64,000 nucleotides of DNA from Nigrospora sphaerica (GCA_018287875.1 JAGVVL010000022.1:4464001-4528000), one strand, 5' to 3'; positions 9,522 to 20,897 are shown, counted from the stretch's first letter. Numbers and translations: made by a program. The notes: generated from the sequence alone by a model not told the origin.

Positions 9522-9711
9522 TGTCGCACTTCAGGGGACGTGAGGAACGAGGTTCTAGTTGTTCTATTAGGAAAAACAAAGGAAAACTATCTGAGGATCC
9601 AGAGGTAGATATAGTAGCTCCGTAGCCCGCCTGACAGGCTAGGCTCTTGAGCTTACATAAAGTCACGTGACCTGGTAGGCTTGTTAGTGACGATAGGCTC
9701 GTCTCGCGACA
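9522..9711 (-). repeat. Copia 5' LTR (190 bp)
   Basis: This LTR is identical to that at 2,240-2,429 and is followed by the TSD TAAGA (9712-9716). In element sense it lies upstream of the primer-binding site and gag, and should hold the element promoter. Confidence 0.95.
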
Positions 9712-12691
9712 TAAGAAGTACCCCCCGGCGCAGTGGACTTATAAGGCGCAGTCAGACAGGTGCAATATCACGATCCAGCTGCTAGATGGTCCTATAACAG
9801 TCATCTGCGTGTACTCGCCTCCTCCTGGATCGATTAGCAGATCAGACCTGCCAGCTATCGAAGCCCTCCTTACCGGTCCCCAGCCAGGACGAACAGTCCT
9901 CGTAGGAGACTTTAACGTCCACCACCCTGTCTGGGGAGGATACAACGTCCGACCTCATAAGGCAGCCGATAAGCTACTCCAGCTAGCAGAATCCTGGAGA
10001 CTCCAGCTTATCACGCCCCCTGGAACACCGACATGGACTCGAAGAGGGTGCATGGACTCCACGATCGACTTAGCGTGGGCTACGGACGATCTCCGAGCTG
10101 CCTACGACGGGTATGCCCCATTTGCTGGATCCGATCACCTCCCCCAGGTGATACGCGTGGCTGGACCTCAAAACGACCCCCAGAATAAGCCACGGCGCAG
10201 CTGGAAAACAGCTGACTATAACCAGGCGAAGGCCGAGGCGACACACCTTCCGCAGCCAGGACTACTCGAGACACCGGAGGAAATCGATAGGTACACCGAA
10301 ACGTTAACTAAGGAGCTAACTCGGATAGCCGACTTAGTTGCCCCCCTCCGCTACTCTAAGGGGAGAGGCAAGGTATGGTAGAACCATAAAACAAAAGAAG
10401 CTATAGAGGAGGAGAGACGAACCCAGCGAACATGGCTATCCGATAGGACAGACGCAGCCTGGCGAGCTCTTCGGCAAGCATCCCTTGCGAAAAAGAAAAC
10501 AATCCGCACCGTAAAGACAGCGACCTGGAGAAACATGCTTCACGAGGCCTCTAGCCAGCCAGCTGGCGTCTGGAACATCGCGAGATAGGCTAGAACCGAA
10601 GGAGCCGTACCGCCGCTACCTCCAGCTGTCCCCACACTTCACACACCGCGAGGCGAAGCAATGACCCATAAGGAGAAAACGGAGGCCTTCCGAGAGAGGT
10701 TTTACCCTCTCCCTAAGGCCATGCATACCGGCTTCCGTATAACAAACCGGCTCGCAGCGCCTCTCGACATCGACGGCGAGGTGACAGCGGAGCAGGTCCA
10801 AGACGTCTTAAGCAAGGCAGGCCAGTGGAAAGCACCTGGGCCAGACCAGCTTCCGAACGGATTCCTTAAGCGCTTAGGAAAGCCCCTCTTCCAGGCCTTA
10901 GCCTCCCTAGCGGAAGCATGCTGGCGTATGGGATACTATCCAACAGCGTTCCGTAAAGCAGTGACCGTTATCCTCCGGAAACCAGGAAAGCAGCCAAACG
11001 AATACCACCAAGCCGGCGGATGGAGACCTATCGCGCTGCTTAACACCATAGGGAAGGTGATCGAGAGCCTGCTAGCGCAACGGCTAACCAGCTTTGCGGA
11101 AGAAAACGGGCTGCTCCCGGACGAACAGATGGGGAACCGAAAGGGCCGCTCCACGGAAACGGCCTTGCGGCTGCTAACGGACCTGGTCCGTACAGCCTGG
11201 AAGTATGGAGGCGTAGCAACCCTTCTATCGCTGGATATCTCAGGCGCTTTCGACTCCGTCGACCATGGAAGGCTCCTTGCCAACCTGCGTGCGCTGAGGG
11301 TCCCTATATGGACTATCAGCTGGATCCGAAGCTTCCTATCTAACCGGTCCACCACGCTATTCTTCGACGGCCAGGAATCGGACGAGATCCCAGTCCCGGC
11401 AGGCGTCCCACAGGGCTCACCCCTATCGCCTATCCTCTTCTGCCTCTATACAGCCGGTCTCTATAAGGCTCTCCGCGCCGTACCAGGGATAGCTACTATA
11501 GCCTTCGCAGACGACACGAACCTCGTGGGCTTCGGCTTAAACCCCGAGCAGACCTGCGAGCGGCTGGAGGCCGCTCACAGGATCTGCAAAGAATGGGCAG
11601 TCAGCCACGGTATGACCTTCGCAGTCCAGAAATATCACCTAGTCCACTTCTCTCGAAGACGGAAAGGTCCGGACACGAAGATAGCCTTAGAAGGTCACGA
11701 AATCGAACCAGAAGACTCCTGCCGCGTCCTTGGCATCCAGGTGGATAGACGTCTCTGCTGGGACGTACATATCCAGTCAATATCGAAGAAGATGGCAACG
11801 CAAGTCTATGCCTTAGACCGGATAGCCGGCTCGACATGGGGCGCGTCTCTCCAGCGAGCCCGCCAAGTCTATACAGCCGTCGTACGGTCTGCGATAGGTT
11901 ATGGAGCTTCAGAGTGGCACCGCCAGATCTCGAAAAACAGAGCCAAGGTACTCAACGACGTCTAGACAGAGTGCCTCCGAAAGGTTACAGGAGCTTTCAA
12001 AGCCACGGCTGCTGCAGTGCTAGAAACGGAAGCCTACGTGTCCCCCTTAGACACGTGGCTCAACAGAAGGGTAGCGGCATCGGAAGAGAGGCTCCAACAG
12101 CCGCGTATCGCATCACTCATCCAAGCGAGATGTGATAGCGCAGCTAGATGGATCCTAACAAGACCGACTCGCCGGCGTAGACCGAAAGGCCCCGACGCTC
12201 CTAATCGTAAGAGGTGGCTAGACGAATGGCTAGCTGGAGACTCAGCACATAAGGCTGAGGAGAGAGACTGGCTTCAGAGATGGCAACAAACGCAGCAAAA
12301 TCGAATAGCACGAGCCCCGGCAGCAACTAAGATGCCGCCAGACAAGCACGTCCTTAAGCTCCATAAGGGACTCCATAAGGCAGAGAGCTCCATCCTCGTC
12401 CAGGCGAGGACTGGTAAGATTGGGCTGCGAGACTTCCTTTTCAAGCGCAGGGTTCCAGGCTTCGACAGCCCATGGTGCGTCTGCGGTCAGGGCAGGGAGA
12501 CCGTCCGACATATCCTCGTTTTCTGCCCAAGGGAGAGAGAAAGACGAGAGCATCTCGTCCAAGCTCTAGGAGAGCCGATCGACACAGACAGGATGCTAGA
12601 CACGCCAGGAAAAGCTGGGATTATCGTAAGATGGCTACTCCGCTCGGGAAGGCTGGGCATGTTCCAGCTTGCGAATCAGCTTATCAGCTAG
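9712..12691 (+). pseudogene. LINE ORF2 continued: endonuclease, reverse transcriptase, zinc knuckle
   Basis: After one TSD copy the frame continues in phase from 2239. Endonuclease motifs are VGDFNVHHPVWGG, CMDSTIDLAW and GSDHLPQVI. RT motifs are WRPIALLNTIGK, LSLDISGAFDSVDH, GVPQGSPLSPILF and IAFADDTNL (catalytic FADD). Near the end is CVCGQGRETVRHILVFC, the C-terminal CCHC knuckle of Tad-clade elements; no RNase H domain was seen. Three TAG codons interrupt it at 10379, 10586 and 11963. From context the first two probably replace Trp and the third Gln, that is G-to-A and C-to-T changes as in RIP. The frame closes with a TAG at 12689-12691. Confidence 0.88.
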
Positions 12692-12862
12692 GAAGCGGGC
12701 ACGCTGAGCCCGATCTCGGTATGGCAGGCTAGAGAGTAGACAAGTGCGGTGCGAGGCAGCGGAACCTAGGTTTTTCACCCGGCCGGACGTTAGCCCGGAA
12801 CGGTTTTCCTAGGCTGAGATGCGTAGGGGGTCCTCATGGCCTTGATAGGTCGCTAGGTGTAA

Positions 12863-12901
12863 GAATAATAATAATAATAATAATAATAATAGTAATAATA
12901 C
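12863..12901 (+). repeat. (AAT)n tail of the LINE
   Basis: About a dozen AAT units with one AGT interruption lie at the 3' end of the LINE, directly against the SAT4 exon. Simple-repeat tails of this kind are usual for Tad-like elements. Confidence 0.85.
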
Positions 12902-13814
12902 GCACGATGGCCACCGTCGTGGCACTAAGGATGTCAGCCACTTTTTTCATCATGTTCTGGTTGGGTTGCTTCGTCCGCAACACTCACAATAGCCCCAGGA
13001 GGAACATGATAGTAAGCCCAATTTTCCTCCTTCGACTGACCTGCAGGGCCATGAGAGCTAGCATTGGGCGCGCGAGAACAGCAACATCCGTTATCAAGCT
13101 CCAGACACCCAATGCTATCGCACTGATGGAAAGGCCCACGCATTGAATGTTGGAGTCTTTGCTGTAGACCCCGTACACAAGAGGGGGGTGGACAACCATG
13201 GCCATTTGCCCCAGAGCCAGAAGGACCAAGAAAGTATTACACCACCGACGGATCCAGGGCTGAACGAATACCCGGAGGTAAAATAAAAGTATGGATAGCT
13301 TGCAGAGGCCGACGGTGGTGATGTACAGAAGCTCGTACGCGAGAAATAGCTAAGGCTCACGTCAGACCCCTTACTACTGTCATGAAAGAGCGGGGAACAT
13401 ACACGATGAATGAGGAGATAGTTTGACGCGGGTATGTCCCAGAGATGCTGGCCGATCCAGAACCGACTGACTGGAAAGAATACTACGCGGCGAACCCTAG
13501 ATTGATGGGAAAGACACCCACAGTAGCGCGTGATGACCAGCATGGCCAGTGTTAAGCCTGTGTTAGTTGCAAGTCAGTGACCGATGACTTCCCGTTTCTT
13601 CGCCAGTAGTCTGCGGGGCGCGACGACTGAGGGAGGAGATATTTACCAGGACAGCGAGGACGCAGTAATCATCGAGGCCCAGCCCAGCGGCGAAGTGGAT
13701 TCTTGCAAAGAAGCGCAGGGCCACGACAAGGACGGCCAGCCCGGCGACGGCCGAGTTGGCAACGAACAGCACATGAACCCTGGGATTTACGGGGAGGAAG
13801 ACGGGATTGTCCAT
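12902..13814 (-). pseudogene. SAT4/PTH11-like membrane protein, N-terminal exons
   Basis: From the ATG at 13814 the minus strand gives a short extracellular N-terminus, TM1 (VLFVANSAVAGLAVLVVALR) and the signature RFFARI..GLDDYCVLAVL of the fungal rhodopsin/SAT4 domain. Further exons carry LTLAMLVITRYCG, IGQHLWDIPASNYL, KLSILLF-like segments and ARPMLALMALQVSRRRKIGL. A final piece, FATTVAIVR, follows an intron with GTGAGT/CTTAG ends (about 12,921-12,988). It stops at the LINE tail; the C-terminus is at 638-1,000. The family holds putative seven-TM receptors involved in surface sensing. My exon joins at about 13,560-13,620 do not keep one frame, so an additional lesion or an unseen splice site is possible. 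Confidence 0.65.
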
Positions 13815-15304
13815 GTTGTTGGCGGGCCGCGATGGTCGGCGGCTGCTGGGGATTTCCGTTCATTTTCCCACAGGCAGCGCCGCTCTCTTGTTCAGCCTCA
13901 CGGTGCCCCCCAGTTGGTGACGTGAAACTCCGAGTTTGCTCTCGCCGTCAGGGTTCGGCGCAGGGATATCCAGTCGTTGCGCCGGTAGGCTGGATTACAG
14001 GGAAGGGGCTGTAGCTCGCTCTACACTGTCCACCACCCCTTGCCTCTCTCGTGGGCCAAAAGCATGCTGGGTAGTGGCGAGACTCAGACTCAGGCTTATA
14101 GGTTCAGAAAGTACCAGGGAAATGGGCTGATTTCTTGGAATGCCATTCGCAAAGTGCATTGCCGGGCGAAAGGGCTGCCAACAGCAATCTTGTGTAGTCA
14201 CGCAACTCACGGGTGGAAGCTGTCAAAACCCTAGTCAGCCAGGGACACCAGAGATCGCCGCCGTCGGGCTATTTCGTATTCTCAGGTCGCAACAAGTCGC
14301 TCTGTTGCTTTCTATCGAGCCCGGCAATTTGGTTCTGGCACCAAATCCGGTGTGGTTCCGCTGTGGGCTAGTGGCGAGGTTCCATCGCTTGCAACGCAGT
14401 TGGTTTGTACTGCTTGGCATTGGGGGGAACGGTGTGTGTCTGGCCCCATCGTCGCTCCACTGCCCTGGGATAGCGCGGCTGCGGCGTTCAGTACCTATGT
14501 ACCTCGTATGGTATGGAGCACAAAGTGAGAAGCATCGTCGGCCGGCCTCTTGCGTTAGGTTCTGCGAGCATTGATAGACCGTTGCCCGTGCCAAGACGGG
14601 CCGATCATCGCTCTAATTTTAACTTGACTTCAACATTCACAAATCCGAGTTAGACCCGATCCAAGTCGCCGAATTAACCATGGTCTAGAGCATATCCTTG
14701 AACTATCGATGCAGTTGGGGCTGTGAATGCGTGGTGTTTGTTACAGGAGGCGATACAGCCAAGGGGTAGATACAGGCCAGGTACGCAGACTAACCTCGGC
14801 CACAGACTAACCTCGCTTGTGGGTGCTTGCCTGCCAAGCAAACAACACGGAATAGCGGGGCCGGGGTCCAGTCCTAATGAGAAAGAAGGCAATGATGGAA
14901 GCCTATGGGTTGGCGGATGCAAACCCGGCGAACCGGGCAACTTTTCAGTCACATCCATCACATCTACCCCTAGCTTCCCCACGTGTGTACTCCGTACGCG
15001 GTAGGTTTCCTTACCGCACATCAGCACGAAGCCAGACCTGGTAACCGTTGCGGCAGGTCACCGCAGCGGCAGTATGCAAGCACGGAATAGACCGATAGGG
15101 TAACCACTGTGCGGTGGTGAGAATGGCCCAAACAGAATTCCTGGCTATACGGGTACATTAATTCAAATGCCACAGCTACCGATCGCGGCTTGTGGCAAGA
15201 CGAACCAAATTCCCAGGCACAGATCCTCTTCCCTCACAGCTCCCCAAGCTTCACGCTGATCATTGCGCATCCTCGCCGTCTCGTCTAACATCTCCCCCTT
15301 CGTC
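13815..15304. other. Intergenic region, no gene recognised
   Basis: This 1.5-kb stretch separates the divergent SAT4-like and GMC genes and should contain both promoters. Open frames of up to 144 codons exist on both strands but overlap each other, start at arbitrary places and show no motif I recognise. Confidence 0.55.
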
Positions 15305-17458
15305 ATGTTGGGCCGCATGGCAACCCTGTCCGCCGGTCTGATGGCGCTGGGAGCACTGTCGGCCTCGTTGCCCGTCGAGGAGGACGTCTTGTTCGACTAC
15401 ATCATTGTGGGTGGCGGCACGGCGGACATGACGGTTGCTTCACGTCTGTCCGAGGATCCCAATGTACGCGTCGCTGTCGTTGAGGCCGGCGCGGACCAGA
15501 GCTCCGACCCCAATATCTTGATCCCGGGCCTACACGGCGCTCAGGTTACCAAACCCGATTACGATTGTGTCGCGAGACGAGCCTATTGTCACTAACAAGC
15601 CTACCAGGTCACGTGACTTTATGTAAGCTCAAGAGCCTAGCCTGTCAGGCAGGCTACGGAACTACTATATCTACGTCTGGATCCTCAGATAGTTTTCCTT
15701 TGTTTTTCCTAATAGGACAACTAGAACCTCGTTCCTCACGTCCCCTGAAGTGCGACAGATTGGTTCTTCAATTCCGCCCGACAGGTACGGGATCCCCTCC
15801 CTCTCCCCATCGGTAGTCGCGAAGAAAATCCGGAGCAGTACCGAACTGACGCGACTCTGTCGACAGCCAAACTTGAACAATCGTATCATCAATCAGCCAA
15901 GGGGAAAGCAATTGGGCGGTTCCTCCGCCATCAACATCATGGTAATCATGCACCCAACACGTGACGACCTCGACTCATGGGGCGAGCTTGGCAACGAGGG
16001 ATGGTCTTTCGACACATTGGCTCCCTACTACAAGAAGATGTCCACCATCACACCCCCCGGGCCCCATGCCAAGAAAACCACACACGTCGACGAGTGGTAC
16101 GATCCGAATCTGGGAAACGGGGATGGGCCGGTACAGATGAGCTGGAGTGAGAGCTATCCCGCATCCCTCAACGGGGCTTGGGGCGAGACTTTCGGGAACC
16201 TTGGCCTGCCATTGACGCACGATCCGAGGTCTGGTTACGCTATTGGAGGATTTCAGAATATGCAAGCCGTCGACCCGAGGACCAAGACGCGCAGCTATGC
16301 TGCCACTGCCTTTAACGGTGCCGAGCAGCGGGCTCGGAAGAATCTTTCCGTCTTCACGAGCACCAAGGTCAAGAAAATCACGACGAAGCAGACAAGCCAG
16401 GGCGTGGTCGCCACTGGCATGATGGTACGTTCGGCATCAGGCACTGACCGCACGCTTTCCGCCAGGCGCGAAGTCATTCTCTCAGCCGGCACACTCCAGT
16501 CTACTCAGATCTTGGAACTGTCAGGTATCGGCAATCGGGAGCTCCTCGAAAGTCATGGCGTCCCCGTGGTAATTGAAAACGCCAACATCGGCGAGCATAT
16601 CAGGACCATGCCTCCACAATGCAGCTCTTCGAGGTTCAGGACGGTATACCCACCATGGACTTGCTGAAGCAACCCGAGGTCATGGCCGCTGCCATGGCCG
16701 AGTATAAGACCAACGGCACCGGCGTCCTCTCCGAGTCGGGGATCGCGTCGGCCTACACACCTTTCATGGACCTCCAAGGGCTCCTGGCCCCCGCCGACCT
16801 CGAAGCTCTCCTCCTGACTCATCTCGGAGACCCGGCCAAGGACACGCAGGAAGTGCAAATCATCCGTAGAAACATGCTGAAGCAGGGCGGTAATCAGATC
16901 CAGTACCATCTCCTCCGTTCTTCGCTTCCAATCGCCGATGGCGAGGGCGTTGCTCCCTCCTTCGAGAAACCGCACGCCAGCATCCTCTCTGTCTTGCACC
17001 ATCCCATGAGCCGGGGCAGTGTCCACATTACCTCACCCGATATTGACGTCAAGCCGACTTGGGATCCCAACTTCATGTCGCATACTCTGGACCTGGAGCT
17101 CCTAGCTCGGGCCTGTCAGTTCAGCGAGCAGATTGTGGCGACGGCGCCTTTCTCTGAGGCCTTCACCGGCGGCAACCGGTGGCCCGACCTGCGTGGGGAC
17201 ATAATTGAGGCGGCGAAAAAGATTGTGCGCCGGAGTACCATTTCGGCGTACCACCCCACCGGCAGCTGCGGTATGCGGCCCGAAGCGGATCGTGGCGTTG
17301 TGAACGCCAGGCTCCTGGTTTACGGCACCACCAACCTTCGCATTGTCGACGCCAGTATCATGCCCCTGGAGCCCGCGGGCAACATCCAGGCCACCGTGTA
17401 CGCCGTTGCAGAGCGCGCGGCGGACATGATCAAGGAGGATGCTTCCAAGAAAGTGTAG
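15305..17458 (+). pseudogene. GMC-type FAD oxidoreductase, broken by a solo LTR
   Basis: The gene starts at ATG 15305 with a likely signal peptide (LSAGLMALGALSASLP), suggesting a secreted AA3-type alcohol/aryl-alcohol or glucose oxidase relative. The FAD loop reads DYIIVGGGTADMTVASRLSE, with Asp in the place of the last Gly of GxGxxG. The frame is split at 15567 by a 190-bp solo LTR. When the LTR and one TSD copy are ignored it runs to an 82-nt intron (15785-15866, CTGAC branch point). Exon 2 has PRGKQLGGSSAIN (GMC signature 1), LSAGTLQSTQILELSGIG (signature 2) and the active-site YHPTGSCGM. A one-base loss near 16602-16605 shifts the frame between GEHI and DHASTMQ. The end, NIQATVYAVAERAADMI, is complete. 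About 625 residues in all fits the family. Confidence 0.85.
15568..15757 (+). repeat. Solo LTR of the copia family, in the GMC gene
   Basis: The solo LTR is 190 bp, opposite in orientation to the LTRs at 2,240 and 9,522, and differs from them at about five positions. It is flanked by a perfect 5-bp duplication GATTG (15563-15567 and 15758-15762). It is the product of LTR-LTR recombination of an older full element. Confidence 0.95.
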
Positions 17459-17675
17459 GCTTGGCAAGCTGGATCAGGAAACTAGGAAAACCAGCGGTTG
17501 TGAAAATACTACGAGGAGTTGAAGTGCAATTATGAGGTAACGCTTACGAATGCGATAATAGGGATGACGGTCTCCTTGTTTGGCCGTAGATTGGAACAAT
17601 AACCATTACCAAAGACCAAACCCAAGCCCCAGTCCTTTCAGCGCAACGCTTGCATTGAGTGACCCTTTTCACTAC
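17459..17675. other. Spacer after the GMC pseudogene
   Basis: No gene or repeat is seen. It probably holds the 3' ends of the GMC gene and of the convergent candidate gene that follows. Confidence 0.5.
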
Positions 17676-18840
17676 TCACTTCTGCTGCCCGTGCCAAGTT
17701 ATCTTGTCGCCGACGTCGGCGTCTTCAAACTTCTTTCGTCCCCAGACTGTGGCCCGGACGAGTATTAAGATCGTAGCAGTCAGTGTCGTGAGAAGAATCG
17801 ACCCCACACATAAGTTGTACAGCAAGTTTCTGAAGTCCACGAAGTGGTCGGACGTACCTAGACCTCTTGGTACAAGGCTACGAGGTAGGATGACGCTGTT
17901 GAGGACCAAAGTAGTTCAGAGGTTGTTGAATCGCGAAGAGTTCGGTGCAACTCCATGGATTTAAGATCGCGCTCAAGGTCGTCTGTAAGCTTTAGTATTG
18001 CAGTTCGTGCCCACTGCAAAAGCCCCGTATATCCGTGGAGAGCTTTCGAATGGCAAAGAGCCCTTGGCATATTTATGCGTCCAACAAGAGCGCATCGAGA
18101 CGACGTGGTCGTAGAACAGAGCGGCGAGAATGGAACATTTCATGGGGATTAAAGGCATATTTCAAGGTGGCCTCATCGAGGCATTCCGACCACTCAGGTA
18201 GTTGAGCGTGGCAACATCCAAAAAGCAGAGCCTTTTTCAACTTTGCAGACCGAGATGTGCCGGTGAGAAGCCTGCTTATTGACTTGTGAGTTGCTGTGGC
18301 TTGCAAGTAGTCGTCATCTGAAAATTTTAATACTCCTAATCCTGATCTGGTGGGCGAGTGCCATTTTCGGTCGACCTTGTTGCCTGGAAAGCTTGACAGA
18401 AACAATATCAAGGGACGACGTTCACATGTTGCACTTCCTCCTACGCTTTCTAGAGGCGAAACCCCTTTGGTTGGTCGAAGAAGAGTTTTTAGCAAAGAAA
18501 ATCGCGCCACCAGCTTTACGGGGTTTCGTTGCAATGGCCTTGATAGGACAACAGGTCGAAAACGAGGCCCCCCCCCGCGTCCTCAGTGTTGGGGGTACCG
18601 TTGAAGATGGAACACCTCGAATCCTCGTCCAGTCGGACGCACCTGTGATAGCGGCGTCGGAAAGTGCTGCAGATGAGTTGCCAAATCGGAGAAGCTGTCA
18701 TAAAGGTAGAGACGGGCTCGGATACGGGCATTCGTGGGGCGGATTTGACTTGTCGTCTCGTTCTGCCGAATGTTCTGAAAGTCGGTAATGTGATCGAGGG
18801 AAGCCAGGCTACTTTCGATGGTACGCAAATCCAGCACAGA
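17676..18840 (-). pseudogene. Possible degraded host gene with a C-terminal membrane anchor
   Basis: Several minus-strand frames read like protein but lie in different phases. They are LDLRTIESSLASLDHITDFQ followed by NARIRARLYLYDSFSDLATH near 18,640-18,837, GGGLVFDLLSYQGH near 18,540, AILKLTDDLERDLKSMELHR near 17,960 and, at the end, the hydrophobic LYNLCVGSILLTTLTATILI plus WGRKKFEDADVGDKITWHGQ. The order suggests an N-terminal globular part and one C-terminal TM helix. I do not recognise the family. Either there are several short introns that I cannot place, or the gene is a pseudogene with frameshifts. Confidence 0.3.
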
Positions 18841-19036
18841 TATCGTTGAAGATTCAAGGGAAGGCCGTCATATAACCGGATAACGAAGCTGAAGGCGATG
18901 TTTTCTGGAGATTGTTAGACAAGCACTGCAGTAAGGGCCAATGGATATGCCATGGGATGTTGTGGGAGCTGAAACAGAAGAAAATGCGAGAATCTCGGCA
19001 ACTAGAGGTTAGTGGTGGCAGAATTTTCTTGTTTTA

Positions 19037-20897
19037 AGTTCGAGGACCCCCATTTCGGCCCCCCCCACATTTCGGCCCCCCAAAAACCAGCCACCGAATT
19101 TCCAGCCCCTCGACTTCTTTTTGAATTTACTTTAGCAAATTTGCTTTAATCTATCCGAAACTTGGTATCTGCATTCAATTTCTTATTATGAAGCAATATT
19201 CAGAAGCCGAACTTCAACAAGCCCTAACTGCTATTGCAGCTGGGGGTGGAATCAAGCAGACCTCTCGAGATTACGGCATACCGAAGTCAACACTGCAAAG
19301 CCGAATTAAAGGCCATCAACCTAGGCCCGAAGCCTTTGCAGACCAACAGAGGCTCAGACCAGTCCAGGAAGAGTTACTTACGAATTGGATCCTGACCCAA
19401 GCTGCCCTAGGGCTTCCACCTTCCCATACCCAAGTTAAGGAGTTTGCCGAACGTATCCTCCGGGCTCAGGGCGACAGCGAGCCACTTGGAAAGAGATGGC
19501 TGCAGGCCTTCCTACGTAGGAACCCAGCTGTACGGGTCCAGAAAAGCCGGTCTATCGACTCGCAGCGTGTTAATAGCGCCTCAATCGAGGTAATTCGCTT
19601 ATAGTTCCGATATCTTCAGCTGCCGGAGGTCCAGAGGGTGAAGCCGGCTAACCGCCATAACATGGATGAAGCAGGACTCCTAGAAGGTGCTGGATCGAAT
19701 AGTCTAGTACTTGGAGGTTCCAAAAAACGCTCAGTCCGAAAGAAACAGCCTAGTTCTCGTGCTTGGACGTCATTCATTGAATGCATCTCTACTCAAGGCC
19801 ACGCCCTGCCCCCATTAGTCATTTTCAAGGGCAAAACGGTTCAACAGCAATGGTTCCCGGTCGATTTAAGCCAATTCAGAGGCTGGCAGTTCACTGCAAC
19901 CGAAAACGGATGGATCACAGACGAAACAGCGCTCGAGTGGCTCGAGAAAGTCTTTATCCCGAATACCACCCCCGAGGACCCTTCCGAGTACCGCCTACTT
20001 ATTATGGACGGCCATGGAAGCCATACAACGACTGATTTTATGTTCCAATGCTTCTCGCACCGGATTTATCTTCTGTTTTTGCCCCCTTATACCTCTCATG
20101 TCCTCCAACCTCTCGATTTAGCCGTTTTCAGTTCTTTAAAATCGGCATACCGGAAAGAGCTCGGATTTCTGACCCAGTTAACGGACTCTACAGTAGTTAG
20201 CAAGCGAAATTTCCTTACCTGCTATCAGAAGGCTCGTTTAGCTAGCCTTACTAGCCAGAATATCCGGAATAGGTGGAAAGCAGCTGGTCTCTGGCCAGTG
20301 AGTATAGCTAAACCGCTTCTAAGCCGGAATTTAATTCAAAATACACACCAAACAACACCCGACACAGTAAATTCGAAGGAATCCCACTCGAAAAGGGTCC
20401 TCTCAACACCTCCAACGAGATCCCATACTTCTATAGTGGTTTGGTCAACTCCAAAGAAGACGTCGGACTTTAAGGACCAAGTACAGCTTTCGAACCAGCT
20501 AGCGAAATACTCAACCACACAACGACTACTCTTCCGGAAGATCCAAAAGGCCTTTGATGAGAAGAACGTCCAATTGGCTACTGCTCAAAGGCAAATTCAG
20601 GCCCTCGAAGCTAGGATTGACACTATCAGACCAAGGAAGAGGAAGAAGGTGGATTTGAGCCCTAATTCGAAGTTCGCGAACATTGAAGACATCCACCGAG
20701 CTCAGTTAGCGGTCGGGGAGGTTGAAAATGGTCTAGATGAAGAGAGCGATAGCGAAAGCCTAAGTGAGGCCAGTTCCTGCATTAGAGTTGCTATTAATTA
20801 AGGCTGCATCTTAACTTCTATTGATATGGCTGGTTTTAAGCGTGGTGTTTTTAGGGGGCCGAAATGTGGGGGGGGCCGAAATGGGGGTCCTCGAACT
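19037..20897 (+). mobile_element. Fot/pogo-type DNA transposon, family A copy 1
   Basis: The element is 1,861 bp with perfect 44-bp terminal inverted repeats beginning AGTTCGAGGACCCCCATTTC. It is flanked by TA on both sides (19035-19036, 20898-20899), the target duplication of the Tc1/mariner/pogo superfamily. The TIR contains the unit CATTTCGG followed by a C run twice. It holds a single transposase frame with one stop. A decayed second copy lies at 34,719-36,577. Confidence 0.95.
19188..20801 (+). pseudogene. Fot-type transposase with one TAG codon
   Basis: From ATG 19188 the protein starts with a Psq-type helix-turn-helix (SEAELQQALTAIAAGGGIKQ, KSTLQSRIKG). A CENP-B/Tc5-type binding domain follows (LGLPPSHTQVKEFAERIL). 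The DDE_1 catalytic domain has NMDEAGLLEG, LLIMDGHGSH and LQPLDLAVFSSLK; the last two Asp residues are 36 positions apart, as in the DD35D pattern of this group. A coiled C-terminus follows with a basic patch RPRKRKKVD. The frame runs 537 codons but has a TAG at 19602-19604. The second copy has TGG at the same place, so one G-to-A change inactivated an otherwise full-length transposase. Confidence 0.9.

Larger units (their letters stand above)
2240..9711 (-). mobile_element. Ty1/copia LTR retrotransposon, recent insertion with broken ORFs
   Basis: The element is 7,472 bp long, with 190-bp LTRs identical at every position I compared, starting TG and ending CA, and a perfect TAAGA duplication. 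Its sense strand is the minus strand. From right to left come 5' LTR, primer-binding site, gag-protease, integrase, reverse transcriptase, RNase H, about 1.5 kb of extra sequence, polypurine tract and 3' LTR. Integrase precedes RT, which defines copia rather than gypsy. The extra 1.5 kb holds a spliced gene on the opposite strand. The pol frame carries three nonsense codons and two single-base deletions, so this copy cannot make a full polyprotein despite its young LTRs. Confidence 0.93.
1000..12901 (+). mobile_element. Tad-like non-LTR retrotransposon (LINE), 5' truncated, split by a copia element
   Basis: This element carries a gag-like ORF1 with CCHC knuckles and an ORF2 with apurinic endonuclease, reverse transcriptase and C-terminal CCHC domains. 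It ends in an (AAT)n tail. The 5' end lies inside ORF1 around position 1,000 (within about 15 bp), as is common after incomplete reverse transcription. It is inserted in a SAT4-like gene whose minus-strand exons flank it on both sides. A copia element (2,240-9,711) sits in the endonuclease domain, so the LINE itself is only about 4.4 kb long. I found no convincing target-site duplication. ORF2 has three in-frame TAG codons but no frameshift. Confidence 0.85.

Noticed and set aside
12863..12901. (AAT)n as an independent microsatellite
   Set aside because: It sits exactly at the 3' end of the LINE and abuts the interrupted host exon, so it is the element's tail.
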